From Rotaria socialis (taxonomy: Eukaryota; Rotifera; Eurotatoria; Philodinida; Philodinidae), in NCBI GenBank assembly GCA_905331475.1, contig CAJNYU010002702.1, positions 1 through 64,000 of the forward strand: 64,000 bases of DNA. Direction: 5' to 3'. Shown here in pieces: positions 11,301 through 22,253 of this stretch; position 1 is the stretch's first letter; each line of letters starts with the position of its first letter. A model generated the notes under the pieces. That model saw only the letters and a program-made list of their open reading frames with translations. It was not told the origin of the DNA and searched no databases. Both the position numbers and the translations under genes were made by a program.

Positions 11301-13551
11301 ATTAAGGAATATCAGATCGGCAATTTATGAAAAATCTAATCTAATCTAATCAAACCATAAGCAAAATAAAATGAAAAACAATAGGAGCTCTTCCCCACAT
11401 AAGATGTTCATGCTATTATTACAAGTGATTGTTCTATCTTAACACAATCAACCTTTCCAAAAATACTTTTGAGACTTTCAAGAATTTCACGTCATGCTAC
11501 TGTTTCTGCTAAGAATGAAAAAGCGTTTGTTTTTCTCGATAGTATAGTGGAATATATTTCACTGTATGAAATTATCAGCCTATCCAAGATGAGCACGGCT
11601 ATTGTTTTACAAATATATGTGCCGGTTAGATGAATATGAAGGCATACAGGGTAAGAACACTAAACAAATGTCGTCACTGCCAATGAGACAATTGATATAA
11701 TGCTTTCTGTGTCATTAGAGACTCTAAGATAGTAACATAGAAAACTAACAAGCATGTTTTTATTTTTTTTTAAATGATTTTCGCATTTCAGTATTAATCC
11801 AGTACACTCAGTAGTAAATCGAAAGAAATCTATATGGTACTGGTACGATAATGTTTGATGAAGATAAGAAACGACTCGACGGACAACACACACTATGATG
11901 ATTGAAAAGTTTTTTGAGGCTCTGTGCAAGTAATTAGGGCATATTTTCAATCCATTTTTACTAGAAAAAACATTGTTTTTGCCAATAAAGAGAGATCACC
12001 CGAAGTTCCTTCCAAAATCTACCACTGATCTTATCAAATTCGATGGAAAATAAATATTTGTTCCTTATTAAATATACCCGGTGGCATTGATTTTGCTTCT
12101 TCATGACAATACTGCTAAGCACGATGAAGAGATTGAAATGAAGTTCACATAGCCATAAATGTCTAATGGAATGAAAATTTTCTTTCGGTTCCGGTTAAAA
12201 TTTGAAAAATCCGACCCATACATATATTGTGGAGCTTAACGTAATCAATTTTAAGCAATACAAAATATTGGACATCCATAGCTCTATGAACAAAGAAGTT
12301 TTCAAATTGAACTTCCTACTTGCTGTAGAATTCGATTGATATTCGCTGCGAATTGATTTTCTCAGAAATTCTTTTTTCAATTGTGGTAAAAGAAACCGTT
12401 GAACGAAAAGATCCATAGAAAATACTTTAAATCGTTACTCAAATTCGAAAAAATCGATGAAAATAATCAGTTTTATCAAAAATGAATAACATAGTGTAAT
12501 ATTAAATGCAGTTAACCGAGAAGAATAGATTTTATTCAATGTTAGCTAACTTTACAGGAAAGCGAAAGCTCATCAAAATATTGACAATAGATTTTCTTTG
12601 AATAAATGTATAGATAAACGATTTTGCTTCTAGTGTAATTATGTTATATGTATTTCTTGAAAAGAAAAATGCAACAAAGGGCACTTTTTAATTTAAAAAG
12701 AAAAGAGTGAGTTTAGATAGTAAAAAGAAAAATTCTATCGATTAAAATCGCGATTTTTTAAAATTATAAACCACAAGAAAGAAATTCATTTTTATTTTCT
12801 GGTTTTCATTCTAGTGGCATTATTGTCAGGTGCTCGAAATGAAAAAAATACTAAATTATCACAAGAAGTTGTTGATCGTATTCAGAAGCTGTTCCCTGAC
12901 GTGAAAGGTTCATTGTTGCCAGCGTGGATTCTATTAGCTAATACTTATGCTTCATCGGGCGACATTGAAAAAGCAGCAGATATTAAAATTGAATTGCATA
13001 GATCGGGTGCTAAGAAAAAAGCTGGTGTAACATTGACAGAATTCGATGGAAAAATCTGGGTAAGTTTGTAAGTCTTTTAATCCAAATGTTTGAAATTATT
13101 TTGATGTATTCTCATAGAGATTTCGAGCTCATGATCAATCACATCCTGATTCTGCTGAAATTCATGCACAAGTTGATAGAATGTCAAAAAAGCTCATTGA
13201 ATATGGGTATAAGTACGATGCAAGTTGGATTGTAAGGCCGATAGAAGCTGATGAAACAGTTGAATCACTTCTTTGTGGACACAGTGAACGACTTGCTATG
13301 GCTCTTCATTTTATTCGCAATCGAAAACCCAAACGCATTCAATTGACGAAAAATCTTCGCATTTGTGGTGATTGTCGTAAGTCATGAATATCAATCTAGC
13401 GTTTTTCTGATTGACTATATTTTGTTTCTACATAGATCAATTCACGAAATTAATTGCTTTGGTCTATCAGTGTGAAATAATTGTTCGCGACGCAAATCGT
13501 ATACATCACTTTCATATAAATGGACAGTGTTTATGCCAAGATTATTTCTAA
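8325..13551 (+). CDS. DYW-type pentatricopeptide repeat protein (RNA-editing factor type)
   Basis: Ten exons join in frame to 655 residues: 8325-8646, 9824-9910, 9960-10256, 10308-10582, 10642-10723, 10783-10973, 11041-11134, 12815-13059, 13118-13376, 13436-13551. The N terminus is basic and hydroxylated (ARHLTSTRSN), suiting a mitochondrial presequence. Residues about 35-450 form PPR helices (YMQCGDVNRAQLLFD, VLNACSHSGLVDVARTIF). Residues 450-531 match the E/E+ extension, including LLANTYASSGDIEKAADIK and the PG-box-like end. Residues 532-655 are a complete DYW domain: HSE (H586, E588), CGDCH (C614, C617, H618), HHF, then CLC (C649, C651) and a terminal DYF in place of DYW. In plants such proteins bind RNA through the PPRs and convert C to U in organelle transcripts; DYW-PPR genes have been reported in bdelloid rotifers. 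Intron 1 carries a mobile element. Introns 1 and 7 (1,177 and 1,680 bp) are far longer than the others. Function in this animal is inference. Confidence 0.9.
9017..9150. repeat. CGTAAACGGT-type palindromes with CTACCCAGGTCG edge
   Basis: Begins with CTACCCAGGTCG (9017-9028), a 12-mer found again at 13,658. It continues with degenerate palindromes such as ACCGTAAACGGT and GTCGTATAC-like units. It may be a separate element into which, or next to which, the 9151-9658 element inserted, inside intron 1 of the PPR gene. Confidence 0.45.
9151..9658. mobile_element. Non-autonomous element packed with ACCGCGGT palindromes
   Basis: CCACCCACGGAAAAATTTTT at 9151 pairs with the complement of AAACTTTTCCCGTGGGCGG ending at 9658, giving inverted ends of roughly 30 bp. 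The 508-bp interior carries more than a dozen degenerate ACCGCGGT / AACCGCGGTT units in both orientations and no coding frame of note. It lies in intron 1 of the PPR gene. A clear target duplication is not visible. The end CCCACGGAAAAA resembles that of the larger element at 27,615. Confidence 0.65.
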
Positions 13552-13657
13552 AAAAATCTTTTATTTTTCAGTGGTTGTTTTCACTTTATATTGTTCTTCA
13601 TTGTTGTTATTTTTTATGAAAATAAAAAAACATTATTTTGTTTCTATAATTTTACAC

Positions 13658-13822
13658 CTACCCAGGTCGAGCAATCCCATACTCAGATCCTGTCGGATCC
13701 TACCGTGAAACCCCAAATAATCCAATAACATCCGATAGGAATCCGGGTGTGGGTGTGCGTGGGGTGGGGTGTCGGGTGTAAGTGTATGACCTTTAATTTC
13801 TCCAAACCGACACCCACACCCT
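13658..13822. repeat. CTACCCAGGTCG repeat followed by TGTGGG-like hairpin
   Basis: CTACCCAGGTCG (13658-13669) opens a stretch with degenerate TCCTGTCGGATCC and TCCGATAGGA palindromes. GGGTGTGGGTGTG (13745-13757) and CACCCACACCCT (13811-13822) then form an inverted pair about 53 nt apart. It lies 107 bp beyond the stop of the PPR gene. Confidence 0.55.
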
Positions 13823-13859
13823 ATTATTACCTCTCTTGTTTGTGCAGTCTTCTTCTTCT

Positions 13860-16800
13860 TTATTTCAATAGGTTATTCAAGATGTTTTACAATTGTTTAA
13901 TCGTCTTTTAACAATTAAAAGTATACCCCTAGTTGAACAAGTTTATCAGGCTATTTTAGCTGATATGACATCAAATTTTCATGTACTTTAAAATTTTCTT
14001 GAACAAAAAACAATTGTTATTGGTAGTGGACCAGTATTAACAAGTGATTTAAATGAAGATGGTGCAGAAGTCCAGCACTTATTTTTGATTGTAGTGCTTT
14101 ATGTCAAATTGGAAATGTAAAAGGAAATTTAATTTGAGTAAGTTATTAAAAACAAATTTTATCTTACTGATTAGCTTGAAAGCTTTGATATTAAACAATG
14201 TGTTGTTAAATCTAGATGTATGTACTGACTCCACCACTTTTTGAATTACTTGCTAAACATATTCAATTAACAAATTCAAAATTAGCTCGACAGTATCCAT
14301 CTGTTCATTATGGTTTACTTAAAACACTTAATTCACATTGTGCAGCGTTAGTAATTAGTCGAAGATGATATTTTTTAAAGATGAATCTTTCCTGATTTCT
14401 TCATCGTCTTATTGTTAATGGTCATCTTAGTTGTCATGATACAAAGTGCGAAGTTAATAAACAAATGAAATGAAGGAATACGTTCTTTGTTGTGTTATTT
14501 GGAAAATTATTATTAAATTGACTTGCTGAAATTATCGATGCACTGCCACTTTTACTCAAACTATCGCATGCTATCATTGATACAGATAAAAAAAGAAACA
14601 AATTAGCATGAAGTTCTCTTAAATTCTTTCATCTTGATATACTTCTAAAACTTTAGTTCGTAAATAACTTCAAAGGAACTGTTTTCAAGTTTCTTTCGTT
14701 GCAAAGAGTCTTGTGTTTAGAGAATCATAAACCTAGTGAAAACCGTTATTCCACCTTAAATCTATTCTTTCTAAATAATTATTTAGTCTATTCGAATGAA
14801 GAAGAAATCGGTAATTTATGCTGTCGATTATTAAATAAAATTGTTGAACGACAACGTGATCTTGATGTATCATTTTTAGTTCGGTAAGATTAATTGATAA
14901 AACGTTTTATTCTCTAAACATAAATTGATCTATTTTAGTTTATTTGATTTATGTCAATTCTGGTTATAATCAAATGAAACATTAATTCATGATAGCTATT
15001 ATGCTATTCTATGTTGTTTACCTGTTAATATTCTAACCAGGTTTGTAAGGAATCAAATCAAATCAATGAATGAATCAAAAATTTTTGTTTTTCTCTGGTA
15101 AATTTCCGACACATGGCACATTATTATCATCAAAAAATGATTATTCTGGTTTTTCTAGTATCGTTAAACAAAATCCCATGAATTCTCCATACTTAGGGAT
15201 ATTTATAACGCATTATTTCAATTTAATATTAGGTTCTACACTTGTTAATCATCAAATGCCGTATGTTTTTGTTTTTATTTGAAATAATATTTGAAATCAT
15301 AATTTTTATTAGACAAATGTATGCAACTACATGGCTTGAATACTTATTTCAATAATGTCAATGTAAAAGTAATAATGAATCTTCTAAACATGAACATTTA
15401 TCTGAAGATCAACATCGTTTATTAAATTATGAAAAGTTACCAAATTTTGGAAATGATGCATTGGTTTGATTTATTGAAAATTTATACATAGATTCAAAAC
15501 TTTCTTCTTTCTTTTTTTTGCCATCAATCACAGATCTGGTTTTGGGCTATATGGGAGTGTGCACAATCTTGTGTTATAAATAAATTGAAAACCACAAGAA
15601 ACATTTTTAGCACTCGAAGGTGATATATACAGTTCATTTTATGTTGTGTGATGTTAATTATTAGTCTTCAGCTTATTTGAGTGAGGAATATTCAGAAAAA
15701 TGTATATTGTAATATTTATATCAGGTTTACATGGAAGAATCGTACTTGACAGAATGAATTATTGAATTTTGTAAATAACGAAAAATATAAATTTAATTAA
15801 TTATTTAATTATTTAGAAACCTTACAATTTTTTGCTTGCCCAATTGATAACAACAGGAAAAAAGTAGAAGCATCTTCGTCAGAACAAACAAATTGTTCTT
15901 CAACATCACCATCATCCGGTGAAATAAATGTTTCAACAGATAAAGGTGATTGGTGATGTGATTTATAGCGTTGCTGTCTTTTATTACACTTAATTGAAGC
16001 ACTGCAAAAGTGTATGTATAATGCATACGAAGGCGCTGCTCTTTCACTTCCGCAATTACCTAAAGTAAATTTTTGTTTTTGTGTTCTTCTTTTCTTTTTT
16101 AGACTGAAGTTGTTTTTCTTTATCACAAATAAATCTACATGTTGTGAATGGCTTAATCGTTTTCGTATTCCGATCATTTTAACTGCTTTACGAACTGGCC
16201 AATATGAATCAGCTGCACGAAATTCTAATCAATATTTATTACATACTTGTTCATTAGGTCAAGCTGAGGTAAAAATATGTTTAATTAAATAGTCTATTTT
16301 TCGATCTGTTCTATTACAAAAGGTATCGGAATTCGAATTTGTAATAATATCATTTGTTCAATCACTTATTAAACTGCATAATAGTATGACTATTCATGGA
16401 ATTTATGTATGGTTAAAAAATATTCATCAACTTGATTGGTCATGGATACAAGCTTGTGAACATGAAGCTGCTGAAAATCTTGAACAAGCAGCTTATGAAT
16501 ATAAACTATTCTTAAATGAACATTTTAAAAGTCTATCAATAATTAATGAAAAAAAAACAAGATAAAATATCAGCTGGGCTTGTTAAAGTTTCTCACTCAA
16601 AAAGTAAATTCAAATAAAAATTTAATGGAAAACGAAATAATATATTTATTTTTAATAGGTTTATGATTGTTGTTTAAGTTTTCATCCATGACGTGAATTA
16701 ATTGCATGCAATGATGCATGTATTAAAATGTAAATGGCATTTTTACAAGATGATAATGAACATTTACGTATAGCTATCGAAGCAACAATTGATAGTAATG

Positions 16801-18450
16801 CTATTTGGGTAGGAAAATCGAGATTTCGAAGGTTTAAAAGTTTCTGTGAGAAAAATGCCAAATCCACAAGCCACTGTAGAAGCACTTGGCCGAAGTATAT
16901 CATGTAGTTGGGATATGAAAGCATTTGATATGTTAGCAACTGTTGAAACATTAAAACGAGTATCAAAACGAAGGTAATACAATAAATCATTTTTATTTGA
17001 CCTTAGTTTTATTTTTACTTTTTGTTTTTGAAGATCGACTCTTTGGCCATTTAATGCAGTACTACAATTAACACAAGATTTAACACGAATTCATAATGTT
17101 GATGAACATGCATCATGGTCCGAAGAATGAGCAGCTATTAGTCAAGTGGCTGCTTTATATCAAAGTTTCGATGTTTTATTGTACTTAAAATGCATTACGA
17201 TTTTTCTTATCAAAGTAGAATTATATTGAATACATTTATAACCCAGTGTAGTTCATTGGTTTAAGTAAATCATCTTGTATTTAGATGTTTCATATGCTAG
17301 CCTGCGTCTCTGCACAATTTAAAGGTTTGCTTGAAAAATATTATAAAACATTTCTAACTCCTAGAAAGAGATGATGATTATGATATAGTGATGGTGACGC
17401 AGTACGGATATGAATCTTCGCTAATAGTATGATTTTTTTCCCGAAAAAGTTGATGCTTTTAGACGCGTTTGTGACACGCGTTTAAACGCGATCTACGCTG
17501 CGTTTAGACGCATCAGATGTTTCATCTTAGCTGCATTCGTTGCGTTTGGGTCGCAACGTTTCAAGAGTGCTTGTGACGCGTCTAAGGTTGCGTTTAGATG
17601 CACAAAATTTTCACATGAACAACGATGCTTTTGTTTAGGAGCACTTCTGAAAAGATTTGTTTACTATTAACTGTATTTTTCATAGCATGAGAACTACATA
17701 TTTGACTTGTTAATGTCAATTTCAATTAGATGTTTTTGCCATTTTGAAAATCGAAAGTAAATAAGTAATGAAACGAGTCAATATATAAAGAGAATAATTA
17801 AGTTTTATCTTAAACTAGTTTAGTAGCATGGAAATTATTAATTGTTTGTTTTTAGCTGTGACGCTTATTTTGTCGATTTCATATGATATATTCTCTTTAA
17901 AATGTTTTCGAAACATAATTCTATCTTTTTCTCTTTAGCTGAAGATCCATCAGATGAATTTGTTGCATTACATCATCTTGTTGCATTTGAATTATGTTGC
18001 AAATATCCAGCTGATTTATTTTTAAAAGACGCAATTCTTAAAATGAATCTGTTAACAAACGGAAGCATTGATAAAGCATGAGACGTTTTGAAATTAACAA
18101 AAAGGAATTTTGCGATTTATTTGATCAAAATTTATTAACCAAAACCTATTTTGTTTTATCAAGAAAGACGACGTGTTTTTGAAATATGTTTTCTTCAAGC
18201 GATTACTGAAAATGATGAAAAACAAATCAAACATCTTCGTTTAATTGTCAAGCAATGTCTTTTTGAATCATTACAAGCAACTATTCCGATTGATTTTATT
18301 TGTAAAATAGATTTTCTCATTAGTTTGATACACATTGCGGTGTTCAATCACCAGATCCAGAAAAACGAGAAAAATATTTAGCTACTCAATATGAATATGT
18401 TCTCGAACATTATGAAAATATTCTTTGAGCATTTAACAAATATCAAGATA
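13860..18450 (+). pseudogene. SMG1: Decayed copy of SMG1 (NMD PI3K-related kinase), kinase domain missing
   Basis: Disconnected coding islands separated by intron-like gaps match the helical region of SMG1 that precedes the FAT and kinase domains. Examples are WAIWECAQSCVINKLK at 15,543, MYNAYEGAALSLPQLPK at 16,014, a CCEWLNRFRIPIILTALR exon at 16,140 and IHGIYVWLKNIHQLDWSW at 16,395, in the same order as in animal SMG1. SMG1 phosphorylates UPF1 in nonsense-mediated decay. Here nearly every exon has in-frame stops or frame breaks (for instance at 13,990, 15,955, 16,690 and 18,080), so this cannot encode a working protein. Introns persist, so it is not a retrocopy. No kinase motifs are seen before 18,450. 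It is probably a decayed duplicate, consistent with the degenerate tetraploidy of bdelloids. Confidence 0.82.
17440..17610. repeat. GACGCGT / TTTAGACGC repeat block
   Basis: Inside the SMG1 relic, about 150 bp are dense in ACGCGT, GCGTTTAGACGC and related palindromes, unlike the AT-rich flanks. It starts near TTCCCGAAAAAGTTG, loosely like the ends of the 9.1-kb and 27.6-kb elements. Probably a decayed non-autonomous element. Confidence 0.5.
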
Positions 18451-19368
18451 GATTATATAACTGAATTCAATGTTTCATATCGAGCGTTGGGCAAATATGT
18501 TTATTTTTCTTGTATAACTTTACTATATAATCAATGCTAAAATTTAATAGAAAGATTTGTCAAAATGTCTATCAATAAATAAACATGTATTTTTGCTAAA
18601 TAAAAATGAAAACTTTTGAAATGTACAAGACAAAATTTGCAATGATCAATAAGATGGACGTGGGTATAAGAGGTGATTTTGTTCAAGTGTACACAGATGT
18701 ATACATATTGTATATATAGTTATACTACTTCGATGTGAGCTGTTTTTGTGGAAGATTTTGAAGGTATTGCGTAGTTCGTTTTCTGAGATCTTTTACGTTC
18801 AATCGATTCGTTTTCGCTTTCTTTCGACCAAAACTAACTTATTATTTGTTTTAGACATTTTGCAGCAAATTCCATTTTACCTCTATCGTTACGAATTATT
18901 CCAAGTGATTCACGATTGATTATCATAAAAATTCTTAATCAATAATTTCTGCTTGGATTATTTTTATGTATGTTATAGAAACAAGAATTTCATAAATTTC
19001 TAAGCAAGTTGTTTTTCAGAATATACCTATGTTTTTTGAGACGTATACTATTCTTGCTGATAGTATCTTCGAGAAGAAATAGTGTTTCTTACGGTATTAG
19101 TATCTCTTGAAGAATTTAAAATAGGACTGACTTGGTTGGAAAGAAAATGTAGATAATATGTTAGTTTGAGTTCAAAATTTTGTTCAGAGAAACATAATAT
19201 CCTTGATAGGAAAGGCATTTGAGAATGAAGATTTTTCGAAAAAACAGTTATTCTTGCAACTTCAAATATTTTCTTTAAGATCGTGTCTATATGCTTACCA
19301 TTATCAATAGTCGGATTTAATTGAATTAAATCATCAAAAACTTTCAAAAAATTCGAAAGCATTTGTTA
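18451..19368. other. Non-coding stretch with one unassigned minus-strand frame
   Basis: A 104-codon frame on the minus strand (19048-19362) has a protein-like composition (VFDDLIQLNPTIDNGK) but matches nothing I recognise. No other feature is seen. Confidence 0.3.
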
Positions 19369-19882
19369 AGGGTGTGGGTGTGGGTGTGTACAGCAGCCAA
19401 GACACGTTTCGTCTCTGTTTAAGGGACTCTTAAGTTGGCAAATAATCTCTATGATAAAATTTTAAATTAAAATTAAAATAAAATAATTAAAATTTAAAAA
19501 AAATCACAACATTAAACTATACTGTTATATAGAAATTTTTCGAAAAGAAAAAAGATCATATATTGATAGTATCCATTTCCAGTAGATTAGAAATTAAAGT
19601 TTTTAAGAAAAATCGAGATCGACACTACGTGTTTCGTCCTTTCTCAAGGGACTTCTCAAGTGGCGTAAGACATCTTAATCGATTACAAGAATCAATTAAA
19701 ATTATCTTCTACATTGTCGTAAGAAGCAAAACGTTTTTGACGAAATGTAGATATTTAGAAAAAAGTGATATAAATTAGAAAGCATACCAAGACCGGTTTC
19801 GTGGGTGTGGGTGAGGATGTGAGTGTGGATGCGAAGGACTTGAAGTTTCCACATGAACACGCACACACGCACCCACACCCTA
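19369..19882. repeat. Block bounded by telomere-like repeats, with internal direct repeats
   Basis: AGGGTGTGGGTGTGGGTGTG (19369-19388) is slightly over three units of TGTGGG. GTGGGTGTGGGTG (19801-19813) and GCACCCACACCCTAG (19869-19883) form an inverted pair at the other edge. Inside, a roughly 42-nt segment at 19401-19438 (GACACGTTTCGTCTCTGTTT...) recurs in diverged form at 19621-19664, both holding AAGGGACT. The block could be a roughly 0.5-kb mobile unit or a patchwork of telomeric additions. Confidence 0.5.
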
Positions 19883-20250
19883 GAACTGCTTATAGTTATT
19901 ACGCTCTTCATAGTCGGCTACACGAACATAATGAGTTTTCTATTCTCCGTACCCACGTGCATTAACACAGTGATTCGATTAATTTATACTCTATCCAAAG
20001 TCTGCTCCTGTTGCATCAAGGAGATGTGCTGTCTCTTATGCAACGATATTTGAACTAGCTCAATACCCTGTTAGCGAACGGTTCTCGAGAAAAGAAGGCC
20101 AAATGAACTGCATTTGTAATTGATCTGTGTTTGAATAACATTTCACAGTTTGTTTTCTGGCGTCGTGTGCTCCTGTTCCTGTTCTCAGAAAAAGCTTGTT
20201 AGCGCAGCTTCTTAGTGGCTAAAGTGTGAAACGTACATGCATTCCTTTGA

Positions 20251-20297
20251 GTGTGTGGGTGTGGGTGTAAAGAAGAAAACAGCCACACCCACGCCCT
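20251..20297. repeat. TGTGGG-like hairpin
   Basis: GTGTGTGGGTGTGGGTGT (20251-20268) is followed after 14 nt by CCACACCCACGCCCT (20283-20297). G-rich arm first, C-rich arm second, as at the other sites. Confidence 0.6.
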
Positions 20298-20325
20298 AAA
20301 TATGCGATTGGAGCCAAATTTAAAG

Positions 20326-20768
20326 AGTGATGGCATAATCCCGTTACACCGGGTAACGTCTTTTGTGGCCGGAACTGAGATGCATTTCGATCCTAACCAA
20401 TCGAAGAACTTTTACCCATTTCTTCCAGTGAAATGACCTTCGGGGGAGTGACTGCATTGCCCTAACGATATAACTATGTGTTAAAACTTGAGGAATTTGA
20501 GTTGTTTTGGCGTAATGATGCTTAGGGTAGGCACTTTGTTCTCCCAAAGGTCATTACACCAAAACAACTCAAATTCCTCAACTTTTAGCATATGGTTACA
20601 TCTTTATGGTAATGAAGCCATTCCCCGAGTGGTAGTATCGGAATATTTTGGGAGCATTTATCCATAGTCGAGTGGGATGTAGATATTGATGCACTTCGTA
20701 TGGTATAAGCTTAGGATACTATGACTTTGGATTCTCATTACGCAGTGTAATGGTATTATGACATCTAT
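20326..20768. mobile_element. Foldback element (long imperfect inverted repeat)
   Basis: The arms meet around 20,535. The inner 31 nt (20488-20518, starting TTGAGGAATTTGAGTTG) are complementary to 20551-20581 with one mismatch, over a 32-nt loop. Similarity continues outward with indels: GATATAACTATGTG against the complement of the bases after 20,585, and GATGGCATAATCCCGTTACA (20329) against the complement of 20745-20765. Each arm is about 210 bp. No coding frame is credible. The 61-codon (20251-20436) and 67-codon (20344-20547) frames are by-products. Confidence 0.6.
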
Positions 20769-21997
20769 GGAGGAATGTAATAATAAAGCAAATGATTGGA
20801 ATGAAGATATAATAAAAAAAGTTACGAAAACGGACCAACATCGTCATCGATTTTATATTTTCTTAGATATACTTCATTTTTAGTAAACTTCTATTTCATG
20901 TTTTTTTTCATTCGAGTATTAGCTTTTGTAAGTCGATATGCGCGTTTACATATCATTGTTTATTTACTAGTTTTCCATGAATTTGTATTATAGTTATTAA
21001 TTTAAAATCATTTGAGGGTTTTCATTAATTATAGTTGATTAACAAGATAATCGTGTTTATGAAATAAAATAGCAAAAAAGAAATTCACATCGGTTATTTG
21101 CGCATCGATCAAGTTTTTAGTTAATTTTTTTAGAAAATGATGGCAATTGAATGTACTGAGAGTTTCGCTGTAAATTGGATTCATACTTGATGTGTATCTC
21201 GAGATTATAAATTTTTCTAGAGCTAGCTTTTATACGTTGTCTGTATCTTAAGCGAATCTGGATTTTTTTGAAAAGTCAGCACTGTGAACCTTTGCCCAGA
21301 GGAATTTTTTGTAAAAACAAACGGTAGTGACGGGACATTGAAGCGGACACCGACTTTCACCTTATGCATTTTAGTTTTAAAAATTTTCCAATCGATGCAT
21401 AATTTTAGAAAACTCTCGAGGCTAAAGAATCTCTATACCTAGATTTTAAAAAAATCATGATTTTATTTTCCTTATCGGGGTCATCGAGTATGAAAACATA
21501 AGCGAAAAGTGCTCTGTTAATCGAATGAAAAGTTTGGAGACGATCCTAAATTATACAAATCCTTGCTCAAAGTGTTCACATGATGATAAAAGAAAAATCA
21601 TTGTTTCAACATTAAATGGGGTCCCCAGAAAAACGTCTTTTTACCCTGTGTCATTAGAGAGATATTCGCTAATTATGTTTTAATTAATATTCACGTGAAA
21701 AGGAGAAGATTTTTATATAGATCTATGCTAAAAGAATATAATGAAAAAAATAACCTTCGTAGAGAATCATAGTCAAATAAAAGAAGATATAAGCCATATA
21801 TTCTTTATAGCATGAAAATAATCTCATACTCATTATAATAACCTAATATTACTTGATCTACTGATCTTCAAATAATGATAAAGAAGCATATAAAAATAAG
21901 TTAGCTAACAATCAAAGTAAATCTTTTATTGATTCAAAATTGTAAGATGTTGATTAGAATTTACGAAGCACACAGCGGCAACTTTTAGTACCCGTTC
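20769..21997. other. AT-rich non-coding stretch
   Basis: Nothing recognisable in either strand. Confidence 0.4.
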
Positions 21998-22253
21998 CTA
22001 GGGGTGGCACTTAACGTTAATTTAATATTAAGTGTTAAGTTTTACGTTAACACTTAATATTAATAAAAAAAATGTTTGCATTAGCCACTTAATTACTTAA
22101 TATTAAGTGTTAACGCAATACTTAATTTTTAATATTAAGTGTTAACGAAGCACTTAATTTTTAATATTAAGTGTTAACGTAACACTTAATTGTTAATATC
22201 AAGTATTAAGCTTTTCACGTTAACACTTAATTCACTTAAAATTAAGTGTTAAA
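21998..22253. repeat. CACTTAATATTAAGTGTTAACG palindromic array with hAT-like left end
   Basis: Starts CTAGGGGTGGCAC, a hAT-style terminus, and then runs through five to six copies of a unit built from CACTTAAT, TAATATTAAGTG and TTAACG. A matching right end is not visible. It may be the left subterminal region of a larger element, possibly the one carrying the hAT gene that begins 1.5 kb further on, but that link is unproven. Confidence 0.55.

Noticed and set aside
16014..16292. Stand-alone gene from the 92-codon frame at 16014
   Set aside because: Its ends run through introns of the SMG1 relic; only the middle parts are SMG1 exons.
19369..19388. TGTGGG tract as a true chromosome end
   Set aside because: Only three units, with unique sequence and genes on both sides; it is interstitial.
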